A DNA stretch of 64,000 nt, from NCBI GenBank assembly GCA_027488935.1, contig JAIYAP010000007.1, forward strand, positions 19,324 through 83,323, given 5' to 3'. The position numbers were made by a program, and so were the translations under genes. Of the stretch, positions 38,081 to 48,398 are shown one piece after another. Below the pieces are notes generated by a model. The model saw only the letters and a program-made list of their open reading frames with translations. It was not told the origin of the DNA and searched no databases. Position 1 is the first letter of the stretch, and each line of letters starts with the position of its first letter. Source of the stretch: Saprospiraceae bacterium (GTDB taxonomy: Bacteria; Bacteroidota; Bacteroidia; Chitinophagales; Saprospiraceae).

Positions 38081-39111
38081 CCAAGGAATTAAACGCATCC
38101 CCGCACCGCCGTTACAACCCGCTCACCGATAGTTGGGTGCTTGTATCGCCCCACCGCGCACAACGTCCCTGGCAGGGGCAAGTGGAAAAATTGCCGGCCG
38201 ACACACGTCCGGCGCACGATCCGAATTGTTACCTCTGTGCGGGCAATGTGCGGGCCAATGGCGCACAAACACCTGATTATGAGGATGTTTTTGTGTTTGA
38301 TAATGACTTTGCAGCCTTATTGCCTCCTCTTCCCTCAGGGGAGGCAAAGGGGGATCTGGGACCTCTTTTTATTGCCCGTCCTGAGCGCGGCATCGCACGT
38401 GTGATCTGCTTTTCGCCGCGCCACGACCTGACCATGGCTCAAATGGAAACCGTCGATATCCGCAAAGTGGTAGACGCCTGGGTAGACGAATACCGCACGC
38501 TCGGCGCCGAATCGTTTATTAATTACGTCCAGATATTTGAAAACAAAGGCGCCATTATGGGCTGCTCCAACCCGCACCCGCACGGACAAATCTGGGCGCA
38601 GGAGAGCGTGCCCGATGAGCCGATGAAAAAGCAAATAGCACAGTTAAAATACTGGGAAACAAACAAATCGTCCTTGCTTGCGGACTATATCAAAGAGGAA
38701 TTGGTGCTTACCGAGCGCATTTTGTTTGAAAACGAGCATTTTGTAAGCCTTGTGCCGTTCTGGGCTGTTTGGCCTTTTGAAGCGATGATCGTGCCCAAAC
38801 GCCATCTACCCCGCATCACGGACATGACGGACGACGAGCGTAACGGTTTGGCCGATGCCTACCGCCGATTGACTGCTTTGTACGACCGTCTTTTTGATAC
38901 TTCGTTCCCGTATTCTTCCGGTATCCACCAGGCGCCGACAGATGGGGAAGCGCATCAGGAATGGCATTTTCACTTTGTATTTTACCCGCCGCTGCTGCGT
39001 TCGGCGACGGTGAAAAAATTCATGGTGGGTTATGAAATGCTGGCCAATCCACAGCGGGATATTACGCCGGAAAAAGCGGCCGAGATGCTGCGGGACTTGC
39101 TGGAGACTTAG
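38077..39111 (+). CDS. galT: Galactose-1-phosphate uridylyltransferase
   Basis: [25 protein letters not shown]...CYLCAGN...[20 protein letters not shown] (HPHxQ). Confidence 0.95.
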   Translation: MTKELNASPHRRYNPLTDSWVLVSPHRAQRPWQGQVEKLPADTRPAHDPNCYLCAGNVRANGAQTPDYEDVFVFDNDFAALLPPLPSGEAKGDLGPLFIARPERGIARVICFSPRHDLTMAQMETVDIRKVVDAWVDEYRTLGAESFINYVQIFENKGAIMGCSNPHPHGQIWAQESVPDEPMKKQIAQLKYWETNKSSLLADYIKEELVLTERILFENEHFVSLVPFWAVWPFEAMIVPKRHLPRITDMTDDERNGLADAYRRLTALYDRLFDTSFPYSSGIHQAPTDGEAHQEWHFHFVFYPPLLRSATVKKFMVGYEMLANPQRDITPEKAAEMLRDLLET

Positions 39112-39300
39112 GTTTTTTACCCGAAAACGCGGGCAGGTTACGAACCCGTAAAAGAAATTGTAGGCGACGGCATCACAACCTACTCCACAGATTTTGCATT
39201 TTGTGTTATTGGGGTACCGAGCAATACTAGGCATATTTACACGTTGGCAGTTATGGTGCGACAACCGTCCATCGAAAGAAAAACGAAAAATGACAAGGCA

Positions 39301-39813
39301 ATGGATAAAGCAATTTTGTATTCAGAAAGACAACGATTTAAGCAATGGTGGTTGTGGTTAATTCTGTTGGGAGTTAACGGACTTTTTTTATTTGGGGTAT
39401 TTAAACAAGTTATCGGGGGACAACCATTTGGCGACAAACCAATGAGTAATGTAGGACTTTTAATAGTGACAGGCCTAACCATTGCCTTGACAATTTTGTT
39501 TGTAAACTTTCGCCTTGACACAACAATTAAAAAGGACGGAATATATGTTCGCTTTTTCCCTTTTCACTTACAATTCAAACATTACACTTGGGACAAATTG
39601 ACAAAATTATACGTTAGACAATATGCACCAATTTCTGAGTACGGTGGTTGGGGTTTACGACTTGGGCTTGGGGGGAAAGGTACAGCCTATAATGTTTCGG
39701 GCAACAAAGGTTTGCAACTTGAATTTACAGATAACAAAAAATTACTTATAGGAACAAACAAGCCCGATGAACTAATAGAAACCCTGAACAAAATTGGACA
39801 ACTAAAACAATGA
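39301..39813 (+). CDS. Small two-TM membrane protein (PH-like; DUF6141-like)
   Basis: MDKAILYSERQRFKQWWLWLILLGVNGLFLFGVFKQVIGGQPFGDKPMSN...; two hydrophobic segments. Confidence 0.6.
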   Translation: MDKAILYSERQRFKQWWLWLILLGVNGLFLFGVFKQVIGGQPFGDKPMSNVGLLIVTGLTIALTILFVNFRLDTTIKKDGIYVRFFPFHLQFKHYTWDKLTKLYVRQYAPISEYGGWGLRLGLGGKGTAYNVSGNKGLQLEFTDNKKLLIGTNKPDELIETLNKIGQLKQ

Positions 39814-39873
39814 ATTTAACAACGTTCTTATTTTTTACCATGCTGACAATCAAGGCTACTTATGGCTTGGGAC

Positions 39874-39931
39874 GCTTGAAAACGGGATATTTAAGTTCAA
39901 CGGAAATACATTTGAAAGATTTAAGAAATGA
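39874..39931 (+). pseudogene. C-terminal remnant of a two-component-regulator propeller protein
   Basis: LGTLENGIFKFNGNTFERFKK*; resembles VGTRETGLYLYDGKSFTKFSE* of the ORF at 44635-45021. Confidence 0.45.
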
Positions 39932-39950
39932 AAATAGAAAGACCAGCAGC

Positions 39951-40163
39951 CATTAACACGAGTTTGACAAAATGTTGTGTGCAATCTAGTAAAAAAACCT
40001 AATTTTGTATTGTTGCTAAAGTCACAAAGCGCTATATCTTTTAATCAATCTATTCATGATCCCGTTGATAAAGTTAAAAATTGCATATACTTGGAGATTT
40101 GGTGCTTCTGGTTTTATCTTTACTAGACAGATGCGGCAAGTACGCATATTTACGTGTTGCCTG
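39951..40163 (+). repeat. Element B copy 2 with attC-like left end
   Basis: cattaacacgagtttgac at left, tacgcatatttacgtgttgcc at right (aacacg/cgtgtt); -7 here is TATCTTTA (last base differs). Confidence 0.75.
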
Positions 40164-40187
40164 CAAGTTAAAAAACGACACTCGCCA

Positions 40188-41348
40188 ATGAAAGTAACAC
40201 TTGGACTTATCGCATTATTGACAATCACAAATTGTTTTGGGCAGACCTTAAAGCAAGGTAGTTCTTATAATTTACTTTCAAAAAAAACTAAATCAAAAAT
40301 TGACAATATTTTTAAAGAGTTTGACAAGAAAAGTTCCCCAGGTTTTGCTATTGGCATAGTAAAAGGAACACAGGTTTTATACACCAAAGGTTATGGTTCT
40401 GCAAATCTTGACTATGAAATTCCAATTACGCCAAACTCTTCTTTTGACATTGCTTCGGTTTCAAAGCAATTTACCGCAGCTTGCATTGCCTTGTTGATTA
40501 TTGATAACAAAATAAGTTTAGAAACACCAGTCAGTGAATTTGTTCCCGAACTTAAAAAGTACAAAGACACTATTCGTATAAAGCATTTAATTTATAACAC
40601 AAGTGGAATTACAGATTACTTTAAACTGCCACGTCCAGACGGAAAATCTTGGATTACTTTTAATTATTTTGACATTGACTATTGCATCAAAGCTTCGTTA
40701 AGCCAAGACACACTTTTATTTACACCAGAAGAAAAGTGGGATTACTGTAATGTAAACTATATGCTTCTTACAAAAGTTGTTGAAAAAGTAAGTGGACAAT
40801 CATTTAGCGAATTTTCTAAACAAAGACTTTTTGTGCCACTTGGAATGACAAACACCTTGATAAACGATGATGTGACAGAAATAGTAAAAAATAGAGTGAC
40901 ACCATATAATAAGAGAACGCTCGAATATGTGGACGCATACAATAAAAACGGAGTTACGATAAAACCAAATGGCGAGTGGCTGCAACATCCAAGAAATTCG
41001 CCCCACTATGGCGGTAGCGGTGTAGTTACAACAGTTGACGACTTACTCAAATGGAGTGATAATTTCTTTACCCAAAAATTTGGTGGACAGAAATTTTATG
41101 ACCTTATGCACACAACACAAAAATTTAAAAATGGAAGGGATAATCAAGCATTCGGACTATATTTCGATGATTACAAAGGAAGAAAGTATGTTGCTTGGGA
41201 CGGTGGAGACTTTGGAGTTAGTTCACAATTAATTCGCTTTATTGACAAAAGAGTTGCGATTGTTGTACTTTCAAATTTAGGAACAGGCGAAGCGTATAGA
41301 AAAGCAAATATGATTGCAGACATTTTGATTGACAATAAAGACCTGTGA
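40188..41348 (+). CDS. Serine hydrolase, class C beta-lactamase-like
   Basis: FDIASVSKQFTAACIALL; WDYCNVNYMLLTKVVEKVSG; signal peptide LIALLTITNCFGQ. Confidence 0.88.
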   Translation: MKVTLGLIALLTITNCFGQTLKQGSSYNLLSKKTKSKIDNIFKEFDKKSSPGFAIGIVKGTQVLYTKGYGSANLDYEIPITPNSSFDIASVSKQFTAACIALLIIDNKISLETPVSEFVPELKKYKDTIRIKHLIYNTSGITDYFKLPRPDGKSWITFNYFDIDYCIKASLSQDTLLFTPEEKWDYCNVNYMLLTKVVEKVSGQSFSEFSKQRLFVPLGMTNTLINDDVTEIVKNRVTPYNKRTLEYVDAYNKNGVTIKPNGEWLQHPRNSPHYGGSGVVTTVDDLLKWSDNFFTQKFGGQKFYDLMHTTQKFKNGRDNQAFGLYFDDYKGRKYVAWDGGDFGVSSQLIRFIDKRVAIVVLSNLGTGEAYRKANMIADILIDNKDL

Positions 41349-41423
41349 GAAAACCAGCAGCCAACATCGTATTGGCAATACAATGACACCCTGAAATTTC
41401 GGTCCAGTAAAAAAACAGAAGGG

Positions 41424-42635
41424 ATGCTTTTTTCGTTTAGTTTGAAAAGTTCGATTTTACTGATTTTCTTTTTACACGGTATTGTTTTTTCCACATTACT
41501 ATTAATTAAGGGATTACAAAACGAAAATAAATCAAGCCTTTGGCTCAGTTTATTCACAATCCTATGTTCCTTGTATATAGCACCTTTCATGTTTGGATAT
41601 GCTGGATGGTATGCCCAACAGCCTTATAGAAACATTCTTTTTTATATTCCCTTTCAACAATTATTTTTGCTGCCCCCGGTATTGTATTTCTACATCAAAG
41701 CCTTACTTGACAAGTCATTTCAGTTTTCTAAAAGAGATTACATTCATTTTTTACCATCAGCCATTTATTTGATTTACTCAATTGTTGTTTTTCTCACAGA
41801 TAAAGTAATTTTGAATGAATATTACTTTTATAAAGATGGCAAAGACAAAGATTTTTCATTGTGGTACCAGATAACTGGATTATGCTCATTAGGTTATTAC
41901 TTAGCGCAAAGCCTTAAAACTTACTATAGGTATAAAGCATTAACTTATAATGTAGTGAGTTTTGCTGATACCGTAATGTTCAAGTGGGCTAAACGATTTC
42001 TAATAGCATTTTTGATGCTTATGGCTATTCGAATATTATTTTTTATTGTCAACCCTGAGTGGGATGAATTTGGAAAAAAGTTTTGGTATTACGTATGTTT
42101 TTCAATCCTCTTCTACTACATGTCAATAAGCGGTTATACAAATTCAATATTATCAGCCACCTCTTTTCGAGATTCCTTACTAAATTTTGATGCGGATTTC
42201 AAATTTGAAGCAGATAATCCCAGTAAAATTGAACTTCCAATATCAGTACTTGATAAGGACAATTTAGCAGAAGACAAAAATGAAATACCAGACTTTGATT
42301 TATGGAAGGAAAAAATAGAAGCGCTGATGCTGGTTGATAAAATGTATGAGAACCCAGCACTCGTTATATCAGACCTAAGCAACAAATTAGGTACGCACTC
42401 AAAAAAAATCTCACAGGTGATCAATCAAGGGTACAATATGAACTTTAACGATTTTGTAAATCACTATAGAATAAGCGCCGTAAAACAAAAAATTGAGGAA
42501 GGGGAACATACCATACAAACATTACTTAGCCTTGCATTTGAATGCGGCTTTAACTCTAAATCTACTTTTAACAGGGCATTCAAGCGGTCCACTTCATTAA
42601 GTCCGAAAGAATATATTGAAAAACACTACGTATAG
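41424..42635 (+). CDS. AraC-type HTH regulator with N-terminal multi-TM domain
   Basis: Hydrophobic N-terminal half; C-terminal LSNKLGTHSKKISQVINQGYNMNFNDFVNHYRISAVKQKI...LAFECGFNSKSTFNRAFKRSTSLSPKEY. Confidence 0.9.
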   Translation: MLFSFSLKSSILLIFFLHGIVFSTLLLIKGLQNENKSSLWLSLFTILCSLYIAPFMFGYAGWYAQQPYRNILFYIPFQQLFLLPPVLYFYIKALLDKSFQFSKRDYIHFLPSAIYLIYSIVVFLTDKVILNEYYFYKDGKDKDFSLWYQITGLCSLGYYLAQSLKTYYRYKALTYNVVSFADTVMFKWAKRFLIAFLMLMAIRILFFIVNPEWDEFGKKFWYYVCFSILFYYMSISGYTNSILSATSFRDSLLNFDADFKFEADNPSKIELPISVLDKDNLAEDKNEIPDFDLWKEKIEALMLVDKMYENPALVISDLSNKLGTHSKKISQVINQGYNMNFNDFVNHYRISAVKQKIEEGEHTIQTLLSLAFECGFNSKSTFNRAFKRSTSLSPKEYIEKHYV

Positions 42636-42805
42636 TCAATGCAAAGTGGTTATAAAAACAGTAGGCTTCTAATCCATTGAAAATCAAATTTTTTTATCCA
42701 TCCATCCTTCAAATCCATTTAAATCAGGGTATAAAATAGGTGTCAAATCAGGATTTAAAGCGAAATATGGTTTGCAAAAAGTAAAAATTTGCAAAAAAAT
42801 TAGAA

Positions 42806-44440
42806 ATGAGAAAACGCGCAGTTGTCTTTTTTATCCTTGCAAATACTATTTTGCATGGACAAACCCCAAACAGTTTTACACCCATCCAAATAAAACTTCT
42901 GGATAGCATTGCAACACAGGACGTACCCAAAAATGCCCCAGGCATTGCAACCGCCATTATTCAAGACGGGAAGGTCATTTATGAAAAGTATGCAGGTTAC
43001 GCGGACTTGACAGATAACATTCCCATTAAGAATTCCACACGCTTCAATATCGCTTCGAATGGCAAACAATTTACAGCATTGGCAGTATTGACCTTAATCG
43101 ACCAAAAGAAAATTACACTTTCAGACGATATTAGAACATGGTTTCCAAAATTATACCCAAACATTCAGGAGAAAATCACGATTCAAAGTTTGTTAAACCA
43201 TACCAGTGGCATACGAGATTGCTACGATTTATGGTCATTACAAGGTTATACTTGGTGGGAAAAGTCATTTAACAACAATGATGTACTTGCATTGATGGAG
43301 CAACAGTCTGATTTAAATTTTCAGCCAGACACTAAATATTTATACAGCAACACGAACTACATTCTATTGGCGCTAATTGTAGAAAAAGTCTCCAATAAAA
43401 CCTTTGTGGAATATACGAACGAGATGTTTAAGCAACTCAATATGCCAAACACTTCATTCGAGCATGACTTCACAAAAATTCGTGGACAGATAGCAAGGGC
43501 ATATTTCAATTTTGACACTTGGATCACTTATAAATGGATTTGGAATGTTTGCGGTGATGGGAATATTTTCTCTTCCTTAGAAGACCAAATACAATGGGAA
43601 AAACTGGTTCAAGGCAAAGGTACGTCTACTTTCAGCGAAGCACTAATCGTTCAAAGTCAACAAATTATAGAAGGTTCAGCGTTCAATAACTATGGTTACG
43701 GACTTGAATTTGGTACATATAAAGGCTTGGCGTATCGTTTTCACGAAGGAGCGACCGGTGCTTGGAAAGCAACCGTGGTTAGATTTCCGGAAACCAAGAT
43801 TTCAATTGTAACACTTACCAATACAGGTAAATCAACCCCCAATACGCAAACAAGGCAAATGGCGGATGTACTTTTTGAGTTGAAATCAGAAGCAACTTAT
43901 TTAGTAACAAAGCCAACTTCGATCGGTAAGTATGTGCGCGAAGACGAAATTTTAGGAACGTATTTGACGGAAAGTGACTTCGCATTTACGTTTGAAAAGA
44001 CAGATAACGCTCTGTTTCTAAAAAGAGTGGGCAGAAACGATGTTGAATTAGAACGAGAAGCGGACAACATTTTCCACCAAAAGTTTGACCCAGCATTTAA
44101 GCAAGCGTTCATTACGAACTCAAAAGGAGAAATGCAAGTTACAGCCTACTATACAAATCATGCACCTTATAGTTTGACCAAAGTAAATCAAATATTAAAA
44201 GGGTTTGATTTCAAATCGATCAATGGTGAATATGTAAATTCAGAGACGAATACAACCCTAAGGCTAAAGTATATGGATGGAATGAACTATAAAATTAGAT
44301 TAGGAAAAAAGTATAAAACAAACGGTTTGTTAGTTTCAGCCAATAAAATGCTTGTTGACTCTTATAGTTTAGAAATCCGAAACGGAGCATTATTTTTAAA
44401 CGGAGAAAGAATAAAAGAAGTAAAATATGTAAGAAAATGA
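42806..44440 (+). CDS. Serine hydrolase, class C beta-lactamase-like
   Basis: FNIASNGKQFTALAVLTLIDQKKITLSDDI (SxxK); YLYSNTNYILLALIVEKVS. Confidence 0.88.
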   Translation: MRKRAVVFFILANTILHGQTPNSFTPIQIKLLDSIATQDVPKNAPGIATAIIQDGKVIYEKYAGYADLTDNIPIKNSTRFNIASNGKQFTALAVLTLIDQKKITLSDDIRTWFPKLYPNIQEKITIQSLLNHTSGIRDCYDLWSLQGYTWWEKSFNNNDVLALMEQQSDLNFQPDTKYLYSNTNYILLALIVEKVSNKTFVEYTNEMFKQLNMPNTSFEHDFTKIRGQIARAYFNFDTWITYKWIWNVCGDGNIFSSLEDQIQWEKLVQGKGTSTFSEALIVQSQQIIEGSAFNNYGYGLEFGTYKGLAYRFHEGATGAWKATVVRFPETKISIVTLTNTGKSTPNTQTRQMADVLFELKSEATYLVTKPTSIGKYVREDEILGTYLTESDFAFTFEKTDNALFLKRVGRNDVELEREADNIFHQKFDPAFKQAFITNSKGEMQVTAYYTNHAPYSLTKVNQILKGFDFKSINGEYVNSETNTTLRLKYMDGMNYKIRLGKKYKTNGLLVSANKMLVDSYSLEIRNGALFLNGERIKEVKYVRK

Positions 44441-44634
44441 GAAGTGAGGCACACATCATCGGTTTGGCAATATGTCGGCGTTAGTGCTTCTATGAGACAT
44501 TTGTGCTATGAATTCAATATTAATAGTTAGAATCTACATTCATTTTACAATTTTTTACATTTTAATTTGACCCTCAACTTCTTTATGTCCTTGCGTTTGT
44601 GGCATATTTATGTTCGTCTAAATTTTCAACCAAT

Positions 44635-45021
44635 ATGAAAAAATATTTCTCTTTTCTGACAATATTAATTTTTGGCGTTTCTTGCAACGGACAAGCCAAA
44701 AAAGACTTGCCAGAAGAAAAAGTAAGTGAATCCAAAATGATATCTGCCGACCACCAAAAATTTATAAAAACCCAAAGTTTGAATAAAGGTGACAATGTTC
44801 ATTGTAGCCTGCAAGACAAAGCGGGTAATCTTTGGTTCGGCACCACCGGAGATGGTGTTTATAAATATGACGGAAAATCTTTCACTTGTTTTAAAGATGG
44901 ACTAATCAATCCGGGGGTTTGGTCAATTTTGGAAGATAATTCTGGAAACTTTTGGGTAGGCACGAGAGAAACAGGTTTGTACCTTTATGATGGAAAATCA
45001 TTTACTAAGTTTTCGGAATAA
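44635..45021 (+). CDS. Short lipoprotein with two-component-regulator propeller repeats
   Basis: Lipobox FGVSC; CSLQDKAGNLWFGTTGDGVYKYDGKSFTCF...WSILEDNSGNFWVGTRETGLYLYDGKSFTKFSE. Confidence 0.75.
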   Translation: MKKYFSFLTILIFGVSCNGQAKKDLPEEKVSESKMISADHQKFIKTQSLNKGDNVHCSLQDKAGNLWFGTTGDGVYKYDGKSFTCFKDGLINPGVWSILEDNSGNFWVGTRETGLYLYDGKSFTKFSE

Positions 45022-45088
45022 ATACAATCTTGTAACGGACATAGAAGAATAATTAACAAGGATGGACATTAGTGAACAAAAACAACAA

Positions 45089-45474
45089 ACCGCTAACACG
45101 GATTTGGTAAAAGTGGGGTTCAATACACCAAAAGTGCCGCTGGCTGTTAACAACAACGTGGGTAATCTTCCTGTGTAAAAATATTCGGAAGCCGTTTCGG
45201 CACCTTTGCCACGTCGGAAGCGTCGAAAAAACGCTTCCGACGTTGCAAAGGTGCCGAAACGAGGAGCACCGCGAAAACATTTCCGCCGCGCGACGGAATA
45301 TTGCATACTGCACATTTTATATTGTTGCTGAAGTCACAAAGCACTATATCTTTTAATCAATCTATTCATTATCAGGTTGTTAAAATTAAATATTGCAGAT
45401 AGCTGGAGCTTTGGTGCTTCTGGTCTATCTTTGCTATACAGATGCGATAAGTATGCATATTTACGTGTAATCGG
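45089..45474 (+). repeat. Composite site: attC-like left end + element A copy 2 + element B copy 3
   Basis: cgctaacacggatttggtaaaagtgg; A hairpin arms 45194-45222/45232-45260; B with TATCTTTG 45426-45433; right end tttacgtgtaa. Confidence 0.75.
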
Positions 45475-45602
45475 TCATGCTATGACGACATTGCTAACAT
45501 TAGACAACAGTGCAAAAATGAACAAAACTGCAATTTCGGACAAAGCCGTATTTACCTTACTTTGCAAAATGATTTCAGATAATTTCAAAAGCTTCAATTA
45601 GT

Positions 45603-48398
45603 ATGAAAACATCACCACCAAAAAAATCTGTTTCAAAAATAGCAGCAGATAAAACAGAACAGAAGCTAAATGAGATTGGAAAAATTAATGAAATAATTGT
45701 CGTATCTGACGACATAACCGGCCAAAAACAAGCATCACAGTATGCCCGGAGTTTAATTGAAGCGAGCTTAGATCCTCTTGTTACCATTAATGCCGATGGA
45801 AAAATAACAGATGTGAATGAAGCATCCATAAAAGTTACGGGAGTTGAACGTGAAAAATTGATTAATACTGATTTCTCCAATTATTTTACGGAACCGCAAA
45901 AAGCAGAAGAGGGTTACCAGCAGGTCTTTGAAAAAGGTTTTGTGGCTGATTATCCACTAACGATAAAACATAAAAACGGAACGTTGACAGATGTTTTATA
46001 CAATGCTTCTGTTTATAAAGATGATAAAGGCACAGTTCTTGGTGTTTTTGCAGCAGCGAGAGATGTTACATCACAAAAACAAATTGAAGATGAACTCCTT
46101 AAAACCCAAGAACGCCTAAATGTAGGCTTGAAAATTGCCAATATTGCGCTTTCAGAAATAAATTATATAACCAATACCGTACAACTTTCGCCTGAAAGTG
46201 CTGCCATGTATGGCTTTCCTAAAAATCAATTGGAAGCTACTCGCCAACAGATGCACGATACTTTTCATCCTGCTGTCAAAGCAGCGTTAGAAGCTCAAAT
46301 TATCATTGCCATGAATCCCGATAGTGGCGGCTACATGGCATTAGAACATCCCATTGTGTTGCCTTCGGGAGAGGTTCGTTGGTTAAAGGTTAATAAACAA
46401 TTCTTCTATGACCATTCTACTCAACCAGCCAAGCCCGTTTATAGCATTTTGGTTTCTCAAGATATTACCGAGAGAAAAGAATCTTCACAATACGCCCGTA
46501 GTTTGATTGAAGCAAGTTTAGACCCTCTTGTTACCATTAGTGCCGATGGAAAAATAACAGATGTGAATGAAGCATCCATAAAAGTTACGGGAGTTGAACG
46601 TGAAAAATTGATTGATACTGATTTCTCCAATTATTTTACTGAACCGCAAAGAGCAGAAGAGGGTTATCAGCAGGTCTTTGAAAAAGGTTTTGTGGCTGAT
46701 TATCCCCTAACGATAAAACATAAAAATGGAAATTTGACAGATGTGTTATACAATGCTTCTGTTTATAAAGATGATAAAGGCAATGTTCTTGGGGTTTTTG
46801 CAGCCGCTCGGGATATTACCGCACGCAAAAAGGCAGAAGAAAAAATAAAAGAAAGTGAAGTGGAAGTAAGGAAAATAAAGGAACAACTAGAACTAAGTAT
46901 TACAGCAGGAAAAATAGGGGTATGGCATTGGGATGTAAAAAATGATTTGCTTTATTGGAGCAAGGAACAACATAAAATTTACGGGTTCAATAAATCGGAA
47001 ACGGTAACAAGTTCTGCACAATTCAATGCGCTTATTGTTTCAGGGGATATGAAGCGTATTCAAGACGACCTAAGTGCAAGCAATAAATTGGAGCATGAAT
47101 ATGACTTTCAGATTATTAGAAAAAATGATGGCGAATTAAGGTGGATAAAATCCAGAGCAAAAAATACATTCGACGCACAAGGTATGCTTCAATATATTTC
47201 CGGTGTGAACATAGATATAACTGAACAGAAGTTGTTTGAAGGAAAATTGATAGAAGCAAAGTCATCTGCAGAAAATGCGGCTAAATCCCGTCAACAGTTC
47301 TTATCTAACATGAGCCACGAAATTCGTACACCATTAAATTCCATTTTAGGGTTTACAAATGTGTTATTGAAAACTGAATTAGGGTCACAACAAAAAGAAT
47401 TTGTAGAAGCTATAAATACAAGTGGCAAGTCTTTAAACCTGCTAATAAATGATATACTTGATTTGGCAAAAGTAGATGCCGGTAAAATGACATTTGAAAA
47501 ACATCCCATTGAAATTCGGAAATCTATAACAGCACTACTACATTCTTTTGACATGAAAATAAGAGAAAAGAATTTAGAACTTGTTGAAGAATATGATAAC
47601 AAAATACCACCTATATTAGTGGGAGATTCATTGCGACTAAATCAAATTATCTTAAATCTTATAAGTAATGCCGTAAAATTTACACACAAGGGAAAAATTA
47701 AACTAACCATCAAATTACTACACGAAGACAAAGAAAATGTGACCATTGAATTTGTAGTTTCCGATTCAGGAATTGGCATTGCTGAAAATAAATTAAATTC
47801 CATTTTTAATCTTTTTGAACAGGCTGAAATTAACACATCTACTTCTTATGGAGGCACAGGGTTGGGGCTTTCTATTGTAAAGCAATTAGTAGAAGGTCAA
47901 GGAGGAAGTGTTAGCGTAAAAAGTAAACTTGGGGAAGGTTCTGCATTTAGCTTTATACTGCCTTTTGGTAAAGCAAATTTAGAACTTGAAGAAGAAATTA
48001 TTCTATTAAACCCTGTTTCAGAAATTAAAAACCTGCGGGTATTAGTAGCCGAAGATGTAGCATTAAATCAATTACTAATTAAGATTATACTGAATGATTT
48101 TGGATTTGAACATGAAATAGTAGGCAATGGAAAATTGGCAATAGATAAAATTCAAACCAATACTTACGATATTATTTTGATGGATTTACATATGCCCGAA
48201 ATGAACGGCTTTGAGGCAACAGAATACATACGTAAAACATTGAAATCTCACATTCCAATCATTGCATTGACAGCAGATGTAACTACGATGGACGTTTCTA
48301 AATGTAAAGAATTTGGAATGGATAGTTACATTTCCAAACCAATAGAAGAGAAATTACTGTACAATAAAATAGTTGAATTAGTAAAAAAGAATAAATAA
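45603..48398 (+). CDS. PAS-domain hybrid sensor histidine kinase with C-terminal receiver
   Basis: Duplicated PAS/PAC; HisKA FLSNMSHEIRTPLNSILGFTN; HATPase GTGLGLSIVKQLVEGQGG; REC VLVAEDVALNQLL...DIILMDLHMPEMNGFEATEYI. Confidence 0.93.
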   Translation: MKTSPPKKSVSKIAADKTEQKLNEIGKINEIIVVSDDITGQKQASQYARSLIEASLDPLVTINADGKITDVNEASIKVTGVEREKLINTDFSNYFTEPQKAEEGYQQVFEKGFVADYPLTIKHKNGTLTDVLYNASVYKDDKGTVLGVFAAARDVTSQKQIEDELLKTQERLNVGLKIANIALSEINYITNTVQLSPESAAMYGFPKNQLEATRQQMHDTFHPAVKAALEAQIIIAMNPDSGGYMALEHPIVLPSGEVRWLKVNKQFFYDHSTQPAKPVYSILVSQDITERKESSQYARSLIEASLDPLVTISADGKITDVNEASIKVTGVEREKLIDTDFSNYFTEPQRAEEGYQQVFEKGFVADYPLTIKHKNGNLTDVLYNASVYKDDKGNVLGVFAAARDITARKKAEEKIKESEVEVRKIKEQLELSITAGKIGVWHWDVKNDLLYWSKEQHKIYGFNKSETVTSSAQFNALIVSGDMKRIQDDLSASNKLEHEYDFQIIRKNDGELRWIKSRAKNTFDAQGMLQYISGVNIDITEQKLFEGKLIEAKSSAENAAKSRQQFLSNMSHEIRTPLNSILGFTNVLLKTELGSQQKEFVEAINTSGKSLNLLINDILDLAKVDAGKMTFEKHPIEIRKSITALLHSFDMKIREKNLELVEEYDNKIPPILVGDSLRLNQIILNLISNAVKFTHKGKIKLTIKLLHEDKENVTIEFVVSDSGIGIAENKLNSIFNLFEQAEINTSTSYGGTGLGLSIVKQLVEGQGGSVSVKSKLGEGSAFSFILPFGKANLELEEEIILLNPVSEIKNLRVLVAEDVALNQLLIKIILNDFGFEHEIVGNGKLAIDKIQTNTYDIILMDLHMPEMNGFEATEYIRKTLKSHIPIIALTADVTTMDVSKCKEFGMDSYISKPIEEKLLYNKIVELVKKNK

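Noticed and set aside
45377-45601. ORF MLKLNIADSWSFGASGLSLLYRCDKYAYLR (and similar starts at 40056 and 49431)
   Set aside because: These are read-outs of the repeated element B (promoter DNA); resemblance among them is nucleotide repeat similarity, not a protein family. True starts of adjacent genes lie downstream.
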